From a virus: 23,865 nucleotides of DNA. Below the pieces are notes generated by a model, which did not search any database, was not told the origin of the DNA, and worked only from the letters and a program-made list of their open reading frames with translations. This document shows, piece by piece, positions 12,872 to 21,573 of this stretch. The position numbers and the translations under genes were made by a program. The stretch is taken from positions 1 to 23,865 of IMG/VR virus record IMGVR_UViG_3300027867_000044, one strand, 5' to 3'. Numbering within the stretch: the stretch's first letter is position 1; each line of letters opens with the position of its first letter.

Positions 12872-13915
12872 ATGGCAGGTCCGAATCCATCGGCAGCAAA
12901 CGTCGGAAACGTACTCACGGCACAAGCCATCGAGTTCGATTCCGAACTGATCCCGAACCTAAAGTCCAACACCAACGCCTTCATGCAGGCGGCGGTCAAG
13001 CGGGTGCAGGGCGAGGGAACAGGTATCAACCGCACGTTCTTCCAGTACGAGGAACTCGGCGCTCAACTCTTCCCCACAACGGATGGCGCGGTCGGCTCTC
13101 CGACATTCGTGGGCCAGATTTCACTTCCCGCGCAGGTCGGCGAGTGGAACAACTTCGGCAACTTCTCGGCAATGTCGGTCTATGCGGCAGTCGATGATGT
13201 GGTCGGCAACTCGGCTATCGAAGCGAGTTACCAGGTCGGCCAGACTATCAGCGAACTCTATGCCGAGGAACTCGATGCGGCATCGACAAGCGATTCGAAC
13301 GTCAACCAGTCCTCGCTTCTCTCTTCTCCCTACACGATGAACCTCCCGACCATTCGAACGATGAAACAGCAACTCGTTTCGATTGGCGTGCTTCCGCCTC
13401 CGGGACACGGCGGACGATTCTGCGGCCAGATCAGCCCGAACGTATTAGGCGATCTCTGGAACGGAACCACGGTCAACGCTTCGGCTATTGACTTCTGGAA
13501 GTACACGGCGGCAGGGCAGGAAATGTACGACAAGATGGCGGGCCAAGTCGATCAGAACTTGGAGATCGAGTTGCCCGGAACCGGAGTCGTGTTCTATCAG
13601 ACGCCTTTCGTACTGAAGACCGCGAGCTATCAGTCTGGCAGCCTGACCGCTTATCGGACCTACATCTGCGGCCACTATGCCCTGATCGGCGTGTGGCTGA
13701 ACGTCCCCGGCGACACGGAACTTGGAGACGGGAACTGGAAGACCATCGACTGCAAGGTTGTGAACGATGCGCCTTCCTCAGCCTACGATCCGGTTGCGAC
13801 TATCGGCTCGTGGTGGGCATGGAGATTTCATCAGACTGTGACCACTCCGCCTACTTACGGGACCGTGAACAGCCAGCGCGTCCGGTACGCGGACTCAGTA
13901 CCAGCCATTCAATGA
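12872..13915 (+). CDS. major capsid protein (347 aa)
   Basis: Starts at ATG 12872 behind AAAAGGAGAT, one of the best ribosome-binding sites in the window, fitting a highly made protein. Size, position after the scaffold and composition fit an HK97-fold coat protein. The N-terminal helix region (QAIEFDSELIPNLKSNTNAF) is followed by an extended loop-like part with INRTFFQYEELGAQLFP, then the core with Gly/Pro turns. No cleavage motif is obvious. Its stop overlaps the next start (ATGA). Confidence 0.85.
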   Translation: MAGPNPSAANVGNVLTAQAIEFDSELIPNLKSNTNAFMQAAVKRVQGEGTGINRTFFQYEELGAQLFPTTDGAVGSPTFVGQISLPAQVGEWNNFGNFSAMSVYAAVDDVVGNSAIEASYQVGQTISELYAEELDAASTSDSNVNQSSLLSSPYTMNLPTIRTMKQQLVSIGVLPPPGHGGRFCGQISPNVLGDLWNGTTVNASAIDFWKYTAAGQEMYDKMAGQVDQNLEIELPGTGVVFYQTPFVLKTASYQSGSLTAYRTYICGHYALIGVWLNVPGDTELGDGNWKTIDCKVVNDAPSSAYDPVATIGSWWAWRFHQTVTTPPTYGTVNSQRVRYADSVPAIQ

Positions 13916-14589
13916 TCGAAACGAACGCCAGCCCGTTCCGTAGCCAGCACAATGTCAAGGTCACGGAGCAGGGCATCAAGAACATCCTCGCCGATGGGAC
14001 GCCGAGATGGGTGTCCCATCCAAAGGATTTCAAAGAGTACGCGAACGAGGAGTACTACCGGGAGAAAGAACAATCCGACCGCCTCGTATCGGCTTACCGG
14101 ATGGAGGAGCAGGATACTCTGACCGATGAGAAGGCCCGCAAGGTCGGCAAGATCAGCACTCGGGAGTTCATCAAGAAACTGCGGGATAATGGGGTGAACT
14201 GTTTCACTTATCAGGTTCCACCGGATGCGAAGACTCCCGCTTCGATGCGGAACACGGTTGGTCTTTGGTGCGAAGTTCCCTCGGAGCGTTCCATCGGGTT
14301 TTCATATCGGGGCATCAACCACCAGTACATGACCTGGATGGATATTCCATTCATGTATGAATGGAGCATTTTGCGGCTCGACGATCACCAGCTTCCAGCG
14401 GGGGAGAAATACCGTGGATGGCGCACGATACTTGCACGTCTTGTAATGCGAAAGGTTTTGAGCGAAGTGAAGGCCAACCGGATATTCGGCGAGCCTTCCG
14501 GGGCAACATCCAAGATTTACAAACGCACGCTATTCGAATTCCGAAACGGAAGGATAAAACTCAATGACCGACCAACTGCAACCGAATGA
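13912..14589 (+). CDS. conserved post-capsid phage protein (225 aa)
   Basis: ATG 13912 overlaps the capsid stop; an open extension further upstream lies inside the capsid gene and is rejected. The product is soluble and mixed alpha/beta (MIETNASPFRSQHNVKVTEQ; TMRNTVGLWCEVP-like core; YMTWMDIPFMYEWSILRLDD). It overlaps the next gene by 26 bases. The place directly after the coat gene suggests a head-completion or virion-associated role, but I do not recognise a characterised family. Confidence 0.72.
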   Translation: MIETNASPFRSQHNVKVTEQGIKNILADGTPRWVSHPKDFKEYANEEYYREKEQSDRLVSAYRMEEQDTLTDEKARKVGKISTREFIKKLRDNGVNCFTYQVPPDAKTPASMRNTVGLWCEVPSERSIGFSYRGINHQYMTWMDIPFMYEWSILRLDDHQLPAGEKYRGWRTILARLVMRKVLSEVKANRIFGEPSGATSKIYKRTLFEFRNGRIKLNDRPTATE

Positions 14590-15070
14590 CGAACTACTGA
14601 AGATCATGCGCGCCCGCGAGTTGCGGGAAGCGCAGCGATTCGAGCAGGAGCAAGCCGAACGGCAGGAAAAGGAACTGGGTCGCAAGCAGCGCATCGCCAC
14701 CCAGGTCGAACAGGATAAGCAGGTATTCATCGCCGCAGCCGAGTGGCAGGCGAAGTGCGACCACCGCAAGGGAACGAGCGGAAAGAAAAAATGGAAGCAT
14801 ATCGACTACATGCTCTCGAAGCACACGTTCCAGAACGGCGTCGTGCAATTCAAATGCCTGAAGTGCCGGTTCAAGGCGTTTCCCGGAGATACTCGGGAAG
14901 CGTGCTCCTACAACTTCGAGAACTTCATGAAGGGCAAGAATAAGGTGAAATATCCGAATCCCACGGGCCTATCCTACGCCGATTGGTTCAGGATGTTTCA
15001 GGACGACACGACCAATTCTGAGACGCGCTCGGAGATGGTTGTGGCAGGCCCGGTTCCGGTAACAAGCTGA
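14564..15070 (+). CDS. putative zinc-binding phage protein (168 aa)
   Basis: Starts at ATG 14564 with AAGGATAA upstream, inside the end of the previous gene. Residues about 8-60 form a long Glu/Gln/Arg-rich helix. A compact metal-site pattern follows: CDHRKGTSGKKKWKHIDYML, then QFKCLKCRFKAFPGD, giving C..H and C..C pairs. The last 50 residues are Tyr/Phe-rich. The set resembles a small treble-clef or zinc-ribbon module. It may be a virion or host-interaction protein; function not known. Confidence 0.7.
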   Translation: MTDQLQPNDELLKIMRARELREAQRFEQEQAERQEKELGRKQRIATQVEQDKQVFIAAAEWQAKCDHRKGTSGKKKWKHIDYMLSKHTFQNGVVQFKCLKCRFKAFPGDTREACSYNFENFMKGKNKVKYPNPTGLSYADWFRMFQDDTTNSETRSEMVVAGPVPVTS

Positions 15071-15080
15071 GGGAGGAACG

Positions 15081-15764
15081 ATGTCCAGTCGTACTTATCC
15101 AGCCCTGAATACTAGCAGTACTTTCACGGGATTCGAGACATTTTCCGGGGGAACAAGTCTCGGGCTTCGTTCGCAGATATTCACGGTAGCGGGAACGTTC
15201 ACGATTCCGCCTGGAGTGACGGTTGCGAAAGTTACCGTCATTGCCGGAGGTGGAGCTGGCGGCGGAGGAACGAATGCAGCCAATGAAGGCGGCGGCGGGA
15301 GTGCGGGAGGCGTAGGGATTAAATGGCTCTCAGGGTTGACTCCCGGCAGTACATTGACTGTGACAGTAGGAGCTGGCGGCGTAGGCGCGGCTGGCACGAC
15401 TGGAGGAAATGGAGCCGCTTCATCTGTGATATCAGGAACTCAGATCATTACTTCGATTCTCACGAATCCAGGTAGCGGCGGCGGCAGCTCCACTGCCGGG
15501 GCTGGTGGTGGGTTTACGACCGTTGGAAGCGGCGGAGACTTGAATTTTGGAGGCAGTCAAGGCGGCCCAATAACAGGAACATTCGGCGGTCAAGGAGCAT
15601 CATCCATATTTGGAGCCGGTGGCGCAAATGCTGCGGCTGGCTCGAATGGCAATGCTGGCCTTGCTCCAGGTTCGGGCGGCGGCGGCGGAGGACAAGGAAG
15701 CGGTGGGACGACTACAGGTGGCTCCGGTGCCAATGGAATCGTAATTTTCGAATGGGTGGGCTAA
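15081..15764 (+). CDS. glycine-rich fibre/adhesin-like protein (227 aa)
   Basis: Starts at ATG 15081 with GAGGGAGG upstream. After a 30-residue anchor comes a beta strand pair (FTVAGTFTIPPGVTVAKVTV) and then long glycine runs (GGGAGGGG, GGGGSAGGVG, GSGGGGGGQGSGG). The protein closes with GANGIVIFEWVG, a cap seen on glycine-rich phage tail-fibre and receptor-binding domains. Such domains fold as polyglycine-II lattices and determine host range. Its stop abuts the TTG start of the next gene, suggesting coupling with the tail proteins. Confidence 0.75.
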   Translation: MSSRTYPALNTSSTFTGFETFSGGTSLGLRSQIFTVAGTFTIPPGVTVAKVTVIAGGGAGGGGTNAANEGGGGSAGGVGIKWLSGLTPGSTLTVTVGAGGVGAAGTTGGNGAASSVISGTQIITSILTNPGSGGGSSTAGAGGGFTTVGSGGDLNFGGSQGGPITGTFGGQGASSIFGAGGANAAAGSNGNAGLAPGSGGGGGGQGSGGTTTGGSGANGIVIFEWVG

Positions 15765-17126
15765 TTGGCCGTCATCGTCTACGATCCATCGGAAAACGCC
15801 TACGCTCTCGGGATTGACGCGGCGGGAGAACTTCAGGCAACTATCACGACTGGGCCGACTCCGCCATCCATGCCGCCCGTCGTTTACGATACTTCCGGCA
15901 ATGCTTATGCCATTAGCGTTCTTTCCACAGGTAATCTCTTCGCAAATCCCGTCTCGATTCAAGGCAATACCCTAAAAATCGCAGTAATTATCCTCGACAG
16001 TTCAGGAAACTCCTATTCTATCAGTGTGCGGACGGATGGTTCGCTTGGGGCCGATCCTGTCACGACTCCTACGACAGGCTCGGGGATCACGCTCCAGAAT
16101 ATCGCCGATGTGCTTTCCACGATGATCGACATTCAGCCGATTCTTTCGGTGGGCGGCTATTCGAACCTGACCATGCTCACGATAGCTAATGATGTAATGA
16201 ATGAGATTTGCGCTCAATCCTTCCCGTGGCCGTGGAACGAGATTCAACTTCCGCTATTTTATTCAAACTCCTGGCAACAGGACTATGCCATTCCCGGACT
16301 CATGAATCTGGCATCCTTGCAGCGCGGGATCGTCGTGAATATCAACAATAACTCGGTGCCGAAGCCCTGGGGATACGTGCAATGCGTTCGGGAACAGACG
16401 ATGGCAACGAGTTCCTGGAACGGCCCGTGCCCGTATTACAACACCTTCGTATTCAGCGCGAACTGGATGCTCAACTCGAATCTCTATTATGGGACGTGGG
16501 GAGATGCCAACACCGGGAATGCGACTTTTGGAAATAATCCTGTGGCAGGCAGTATTTACACAAATCCTCTTGGAGCCACGTCCCAGCCCGATAACCCAAT
16601 CACGCAGATTATTGACGCAAACGGAAACCTGCTTGTCCTCACTCGGTATGGAGTTGAAGGAACCGCAGCGCCGATTGCTCCTGTCTATTCTCAGGGAGGA
16701 ACGGTAGTCTCGGGCACCGGAGCAACAACTCAGTGGACCGTCGTGAATCCCGATGGGCAGGGCATTCGAATCAATCCGATCCCCTCGCAGACAGGCGTCG
16801 TATGGCAATTCAATCTTACTGGACAAAGAAAGCCTGTTCGATTCACAGGGCTTTCTCAGTCGATCTTTCCGCTTCCCGATTACATGGAGACGACGTTCCG
16901 GCAGGGATGCACGGCGCAGGCTTACCGATATTCGCAATCCGCGAAAGTGGCCGCGAAGTTCGACAAGGAATGGGCGCTCTGGCTTCGATCCTTGCTGCTC
17001 TTGCGTGAGCGTTCCGACAAAGAACGAGATGCTTCGAGGTTCGTGCCGAAGAAATCAGTGCTCGGGGCTGGCGGTCCGAGAGGCGGCTGGAAAGGTCCGG
17101 CTGATCCGTGGCTGGTGGGGCACTAA
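15765..17126 (+). CDS. connector/adaptor-like tail protein with N-terminal triple repeat (453 aa)
   Basis: The start is TTG 15765, directly after the previous TAA; the upstream GGGTGGG could serve as ribosome-binding site and no ATG exists nearby. Residues 3-99 hold three copies of a 35-36-residue unit (VYDPSENAYALGIDAAGELQ, VYDTSGNAYAISVLSTGNLF, ILDSSGNSYSISVRTDGSLG). The part after about 110 resembles conserved podovirus-type adaptor proteins. It shares landmark patterns with the next gene, including a Pro-Trp strand and I.P.P...PLPDYMETTFRQGCTA. A segment near residues 240-320 is AT-richer and may be an insertion. A portal-tail connector role is inferred. Confidence 0.65.
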   Translation: MAVIVYDPSENAYALGIDAAGELQATITTGPTPPSMPPVVYDTSGNAYAISVLSTGNLFANPVSIQGNTLKIAVIILDSSGNSYSISVRTDGSLGADPVTTPTTGSGITLQNIADVLSTMIDIQPILSVGGYSNLTMLTIANDVMNEICAQSFPWPWNEIQLPLFYSNSWQQDYAIPGLMNLASLQRGIVVNINNNSVPKPWGYVQCVREQTMATSSWNGPCPYYNTFVFSANWMLNSNLYYGTWGDANTGNATFGNNPVAGSIYTNPLGATSQPDNPITQIIDANGNLLVLTRYGVEGTAAPIAPVYSQGGTVVSGTGATTQWTVVNPDGQGIRINPIPSQTGVVWQFNLTGQRKPVRFTGLSQSIFPLPDYMETTFRQGCTAQAYRYSQSAKVAAKFDKEWALWLRSLLLLRERSDKERDASRFVPKKSVLGAGGPRGGWKGPADPWLVGH

Positions 17127-17837
17127 TTGGCTTCGACGATCCAGCTTCAAAACACCGTAAACTGGGCCTCGGCATTCATCGAGTTTGAAGTACCAACGCT
17201 TGGCACTGCGAATGAACCTTCGATTACGAGCGCCAACACGGTCATGCAAACGATCCTCGGTCCTCCCTTCAAATGGAGTTTCAATCGCGCGACCGTTCCA
17301 TTCACAACGACAGGCGGAAATCAAGATACGAAAGTGGCCGTCTCTAATTTCGGTTTCATCGAATCCGCGAGTGCTACTAGCGGAAATACCACTTTCGCAT
17401 TCAAGGAAGTCAAACAGGAACTCACGATGGGCACGGAACCTGGCAGGCCGCAGTCCATCGCGGCACAGTTCGACGACAATGCGGGTAATATCACGTTCCG
17501 ATGTCTTCCGGTGCCAGATAAGGCATATGTAGTGACTGTGACCTACCAGCAAGCACCACCCGCTCTCTTTTCGGCGCTTTCGACAACTTGGACACCAATC
17601 CCTGACAAGTACTCTTACATCTACAACTACGGATTCCTCGCGCTCACGATGGCCTACGACGACGATCCTAGATTCCCGCTTTTCAATCAGAAGTTTGTGG
17701 CGCATTTGCTCGGAACACAGCAAGGGCTGACCGAGACGGAGAAAATCATGTTCCTCGATAGCTGGAATCTGATCGCCCGACAGGAAGCATTGATGGGTAT
17801 TAAGACGCAGCAAGGCCGACAAGCCCTCGGAACCTGA
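17127..17837 (+). CDS. second connector/adaptor-like tail protein (236 aa)
   Basis: It also begins with TTG, 17127, directly after TAA, with GGTGGGG upstream. The sequence parallels the C-terminal domain of the previous protein: PPFKWSFNRATVPF matches FPWPWNEIQLPLF, and CLPVPDKAYVVTVTYQQAP matches INPIPSQTGVVWQFNLTGQ. Then IPDKYSYIYNYGFLALTMAY matches LPDYMETTFRQGCTAQAYRY. I take the two as paralogues. It ends in a TGATG overlap with the large tail gene. A ring or adaptor protein at the head-tail joint is the likeliest role. Confidence 0.65.
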   Translation: MASTIQLQNTVNWASAFIEFEVPTLGTANEPSITSANTVMQTILGPPFKWSFNRATVPFTTTGGNQDTKVAVSNFGFIESASATSGNTTFAFKEVKQELTMGTEPGRPQSIAAQFDDNAGNITFRCLPVPDKAYVVTVTYQQAPPALFSALSTTWTPIPDKYSYIYNYGFLALTMAYDDDPRFPLFNQKFVAHLLGTQQGLTETEKIMFLDSWNLIARQEALMGIKTQQGRQALGT

Positions 17838-20284
17838 TGCCCAGCCAATCGCTCTTACAGATTCTCGGCTCGAAGGGCAACAAGGAGACGCGATATGCTC
17901 CGATCTTCACAGACCGATTCTTCGTCGGATACTGGTCCAACCGAAATCCTCTGCGTAGTCCGCTGTCAACCTTCTACGCCGATGGTTGGCACCTGGGCGG
18001 CACAGATGCTCTTATATCGGGAACAAACATCGAGCTTTCGCCTCGCCTTACTCTGTGTCGAAGACCCGGAAACGTCGCCTATTCAACCGCAACCTTCACC
18101 ACACCGCCTCTGACGTTCTATCCATTCCGCCTTTTCGGTGCTACGTCTCCATCCATCGACGTAATCGTAGACACGCTCGGGAACATCTATAACCTGACGA
18201 CCACTTCCTCGACTTCGATCTTCTCGAAGGCCGCGAATGCGGGACAATCCAACTTCCTCGGGATCGGCCAGACGCTCTACTTCGGAGATGGCGCGGAAGT
18301 GATGGCTTGGCAGAATGGGACGATTCGGAATTGGGGAATCTCAATCAGCCCGTTCACGGCAGCGACGGGACCAAATACGGCAGGAACGGGCGCATCCGGA
18401 GCAGTTAATCCATGGACAAATCCAAGTGATATAACAGGAACCTCAGGATATGCAACTATTACGCTTAGCAATTCAGGCGGTATTTTCGGTCCGACTGTTA
18501 GCGGCACTTTGCTTGCTACAAATTTTTCTTTTTCCCTTGGACTCACCGAAATCGTTTCTGGCATAACAATTACAATCGCTGGCTTCGCCACAGTCAATTC
18601 CGGCACGGGCACTATTTTCAGATGGTTCCATGCGCAACTTCTGAGGAATGGAAGTCCTGTAGGAAATATTATTTCCGTTGCAGCTCCCGGTGTCAGCACC
18701 ACGCTGACATTTGGAGGGAGTTCAAATACATGGGGTTTGACACTCAGCGGAAATGACATAAATCAGAGTACGTGGGGAGTGCAAATCACTGCGGTTTTAT
18801 ATGGCAATGCTAATTTTACGTTCAATGCTCAAAATGCCCAAGCGACGATAAATGGTGTAATCGCTCCAGCTGTGACACCGACAGGTTCAGGTTCTCTGTC
18901 TCTTACTACCGGATGGTCCTATGCAGCGGCTTATGGGAATTCAAGTTCAGGGCAAGTTTCTTCGGCCACTCCAGTAAGTGTCACCACAGGACCGCAGACC
19001 AGCAAATCCTACATCGGAGTAGGTCTTATCGCCTCTACTGATCCCCAGGTGAATCAAATATGGCTTTTCCGAACAACGGACGGAGGAAGTTCATGGCTCA
19101 ACCTGCCAAGTTCTCCCTATCCGAATACGACGCAGACCATTCAGGATACGAATCCCGATACGACCCTGAATATCTTGCAGCAAGCGCCACTGAACTTCGT
19201 CAATAACCCGCCTCCGACGCAAGCGCTCGATCCGATCTACTATCTCAATCTTGTATGGGTGCACGTTGGAAACACAGTGTATTGTAGCCGGACGCCATCG
19301 GCCATTGTCGGAGTGACGCAGGAATCATTCCCTCCGGGGAATGCATTTCCTTTCCCCGAGACAGTCATTCGCAAAATTCCGTTCAGTTCTGGACTTCTGG
19401 TTTTCACGACTTCGAACATTTACATTATTCTCGGAAACAACACCTTAACGAGTCCGCTCTATCCGGCCCCTTTCGAGGCGGGTTATGGCATCCAGTCATG
19501 GAATGCGGTCTGGAACGATGGCAGCGTGATTTATTTCTTCACTTCGAATCATCGGATGATGGAACTGAATCCGTCCTCAGGACTCTCGGACATCGGCTTC
19601 CCGATTGCCGATCAGCTTGCCACGCTCAACCCGGCAAATGTGTATGTGACCTACAACAGTTCCACCTCGAATGACTCGGCTCTTTATGTCGGGGATGGAT
19701 CGACGGGCTGGTATCGCTGCAATCCAAATCAGGTGCCGGATGGAGCGATCACAGGCCCGGTCTGGAATCCAAAGGCCACTATTGTCGGAGGATTGCAGGC
19801 GCTTGTCGGCATGGAGACTTCACCTGGAGTTCATCAGCTCATGATGGGCGGCTCCGGGGCGAGCGAACCTGTACTGGTGCGGGATTCGACGTATACGACC
19901 TTCACCGACAATGGAACCGCATACGAGGCGAATTACACGATTGGCAGCATCGTCCTAGCGCAGCCGGGGCAGGTAGCCATCTGCCGATTCGTGACCGCCG
20001 ACTTCATCCGAACGGGGACGAGTCCAACAGTAAGTGTGTTGCTAGGGGAAGTCAGTGGCACATTCCAGAGCATTTCCGGGTACGTCTGGCAAGACCCACC
20101 GAAACTTCCAGCTTCGACATCGCTTTTCAACAATCGGTATTATTTCAAGCAATCCATCGGAGGAGCCGTTCCGCCTCCGGTACTGTGCAGGCACTTACAG
20201 ATCAAGGTGGACTATGGCATGGATTCGGTGCAGAACGAAATTCTCAGCATGACGATAAACGCGGCAATCGTTCAGGAGAAATGA
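17837..20284 (+). CDS. large beta-rich tail protein, nozzle-like (815 aa)
   Basis: ATG 17837 shares one base with the previous stop. The size, position after adaptor-like genes and beta-propeller-like texture resemble the tail nozzle of podoviruses (for example NQIWLFRTTDGGSSWLNLPS and GLLVFTTSNIYIILGNN). About residues 190-345 form a Ser/Thr/Asn/Gly-rich beta domain (for example WGLTLSGNDINQSTWGVQIT). That domain is AT-richer and free of the TCGA word common on both sides, suggesting an inserted module, perhaps for receptor or polysaccharide contact. A long beta C-terminus ends the protein. Confidence 0.68.
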   Translation: MPSQSLLQILGSKGNKETRYAPIFTDRFFVGYWSNRNPLRSPLSTFYADGWHLGGTDALISGTNIELSPRLTLCRRPGNVAYSTATFTTPPLTFYPFRLFGATSPSIDVIVDTLGNIYNLTTTSSTSIFSKAANAGQSNFLGIGQTLYFGDGAEVMAWQNGTIRNWGISISPFTAATGPNTAGTGASGAVNPWTNPSDITGTSGYATITLSNSGGIFGPTVSGTLLATNFSFSLGLTEIVSGITITIAGFATVNSGTGTIFRWFHAQLLRNGSPVGNIISVAAPGVSTTLTFGGSSNTWGLTLSGNDINQSTWGVQITAVLYGNANFTFNAQNAQATINGVIAPAVTPTGSGSLSLTTGWSYAAAYGNSSSGQVSSATPVSVTTGPQTSKSYIGVGLIASTDPQVNQIWLFRTTDGGSSWLNLPSSPYPNTTQTIQDTNPDTTLNILQQAPLNFVNNPPPTQALDPIYYLNLVWVHVGNTVYCSRTPSAIVGVTQESFPPGNAFPFPETVIRKIPFSSGLLVFTTSNIYIILGNNTLTSPLYPAPFEAGYGIQSWNAVWNDGSVIYFFTSNHRMMELNPSSGLSDIGFPIADQLATLNPANVYVTYNSSTSNDSALYVGDGSTGWYRCNPNQVPDGAITGPVWNPKATIVGGLQALVGMETSPGVHQLMMGGSGASEPVLVRDSTYTTFTDNGTAYEANYTIGSIVLAQPGQVAICRFVTADFIRTGTSPTVSVLLGEVSGTFQSISGYVWQDPPKLPASTSLFNNRYYFKQSIGGAVPPPVLCRHLQIKVDYGMDSVQNEILSMTINAAIVQEK

Positions 20285-20523
20285 TGCCGAAAATCGAAGA
20301 AAGCTACCTGACGAAGCCGCCCGAGGAAATGGGGCTGGAAACCGTTCCAGTTGGCGCGGCGATGGGAGGATCGGGGCCAGCCCCAGAGCCGAACTTGCAG
20401 CCGCAGTATTCCCGGTTCATGGTCTCGCCGATTCCGCTGGTAGCAACCTATCAGCCGGACGCCCTGAGACAGTTTTACCGGGGCGGCATTCCGCAGCAAA
20501 GGATATTCCCGAGAAGTGGCTAA
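20284..20523 (+). CDS. small Pro-rich protein of unknown function (79-80 aa)
   Basis: Two neighbouring ATGs (20281, 20284) overlap the previous TGA. The second is five bases after AGGAG and is preferred. The product is Pro/Gly/Met-rich and probably extended (EESYLTKPPEEMGLETVPVG, FMVSPIPLVATYQPD). It overlaps the next GTG by eight bases. It sits between nozzle-like and acetyltransferase-like genes; role unknown. Confidence 0.65.
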   Translation: MPKIEESYLTKPPEEMGLETVPVGAAMGGSGPAPEPNLQPQYSRFMVSPIPLVATYQPDALRQFYRGGIPQQRIFPRSG

Positions 20524-20902
20524 GTTTCGAGCGGTCAAGGAATCGGACAAGGAAGAACTGGACACATGGATAGCCGCCGATCCGGGACACGCGGGAAGAG
20601 TGACTTCGGAGTTCTTCCTGACTCCTGGGAAATATCATTCGCTCTGCGCTGTCGAGGATGAGCAGGGAACTGTGATGTATCTACGACTCGAAGGCGAGAT
20701 GGACAACATGCGGGCGCACATCCAGTTCTGTTCGAATCGCAAGCGGATCATGAAGACCTTTCGGGAAGGCTTTCCATTCGTCATGGCCGATGCGCGTGCG
20801 CGAGGATTTAAGGCTGTGGTGTTCGATAGTTGTAGTCCGGCGCTTGTGCGGTGGATGATTTTCGAGTTTCATTTCCTCGCTGAAATGAAAGCGGTGCTGT
20901 AG
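20516..20902 (+). CDS. GNAT acetyltransferase-like phage protein (128 aa)
   Basis: GTG 20516 gives MAKFRAVKESDKEELDTWIA, the strand-helix opening of GNAT proteins. Strands SLCAVEDEQGTVMYLRLEGE and helix MADARARGFKAVVFDSCSPA follow the GNAT order, but the acetyl-CoA loop (Q/RxxGxG/A) is not evident. It may be a degenerate or non-catalytic member; similar small proteins appear among tail/internal-protein genes of other short-tailed phages. It ends in a TAGTG overlap with the next gene. Confidence 0.5.
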   Translation: MAKFRAVKESDKEELDTWIAADPGHAGRVTSEFFLTPGKYHSLCAVEDEQGTVMYLRLEGEMDNMRAHIQFCSNRKRIMKTFREGFPFVMADARARGFKAVVFDSCSPALVRWMIFEFHFLAEMKAVL

Positions 20903-21573
20903 TGTGCGGCCCGAGCCAAGCCGAACAGAATCTAGCCAATCAGCAGGCGGCATTCACTTCGACGCTTCAGCAGGACTATTCCCAGACATTCGCCCAGAAC
21001 CAGCAGATTCTCGGAGCGCTCAATAGTGTTCTTCAGCCGATTGTACTCGCGGGACCGAACCAGCAAGGCTTTAATCAGCAGGAGCTTTCGGCGCTCAATT
21101 CACAGGCGATCAATTCGAACGCGCAAGGGGTCCAGCAGGCAGAGACGGCAGCGGGCAAGCAGGAGAACGCGCTAGGAGGCGGAAAGTCTTTCCTGCCATC
21201 AGGCGTGAACGCGCAGATCAATGCCGGGATTGCTACCGCCGGAGAAGAGAATCTGTCGAACGCGGAACTCGGGATCACCGAAGCGAACTATGCGACTGGA
21301 CGGCAGAACTGGCAGAACGCGCTATCCGGGGAACAAGCTGTAGCCTCTGGACAGCAACCTCTCGGATATGCCAATGCGGGAATTAACTCCAACACAGCCG
21401 CTTTCAATGAGGCCAATACAGTCTCGACGCAAACGAATCAGGAGTGGTCAAACATTCTTGGGGACATCACTGGTGGCATTCTCGGCGGAACGGCGAACAT
21501 GGATACCGCAGGAACGTCCACTCCGACCGAACAGACTGGCAACATACTCACCGGAATTCTTAGCGGATTATAA
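20902..21573 (+). CDS. Gln/Asn-rich internal-virion-type protein (223 aa)
   Basis: GTG 20902 overlaps the previous TAG and gives MCGPSQAEQNLANQQAAFTS, a start resembling a class of podovirus internal or tail-associated proteins I have seen. The protein is very rich in Gln, Asn, Ala and Ser, largely helical, with a Gly/Ala-rich C-terminus (GDITGGILGGTANM) that could insert into membranes. It ends in a TAATG overlap with the larger protein. A part in the ejected internal core is inferred from composition and order. Confidence 0.62.
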   Translation: MCGPSQAEQNLANQQAAFTSTLQQDYSQTFAQNQQILGALNSVLQPIVLAGPNQQGFNQQELSALNSQAINSNAQGVQQAETAAGKQENALGGGKSFLPSGVNAQINAGIATAGEENLSNAELGITEANYATGRQNWQNALSGEQAVASGQQPLGYANAGINSNTAAFNEANTVSTQTNQEWSNILGDITGGILGGTANMDTAGTSTPTEQTGNILTGILSGL

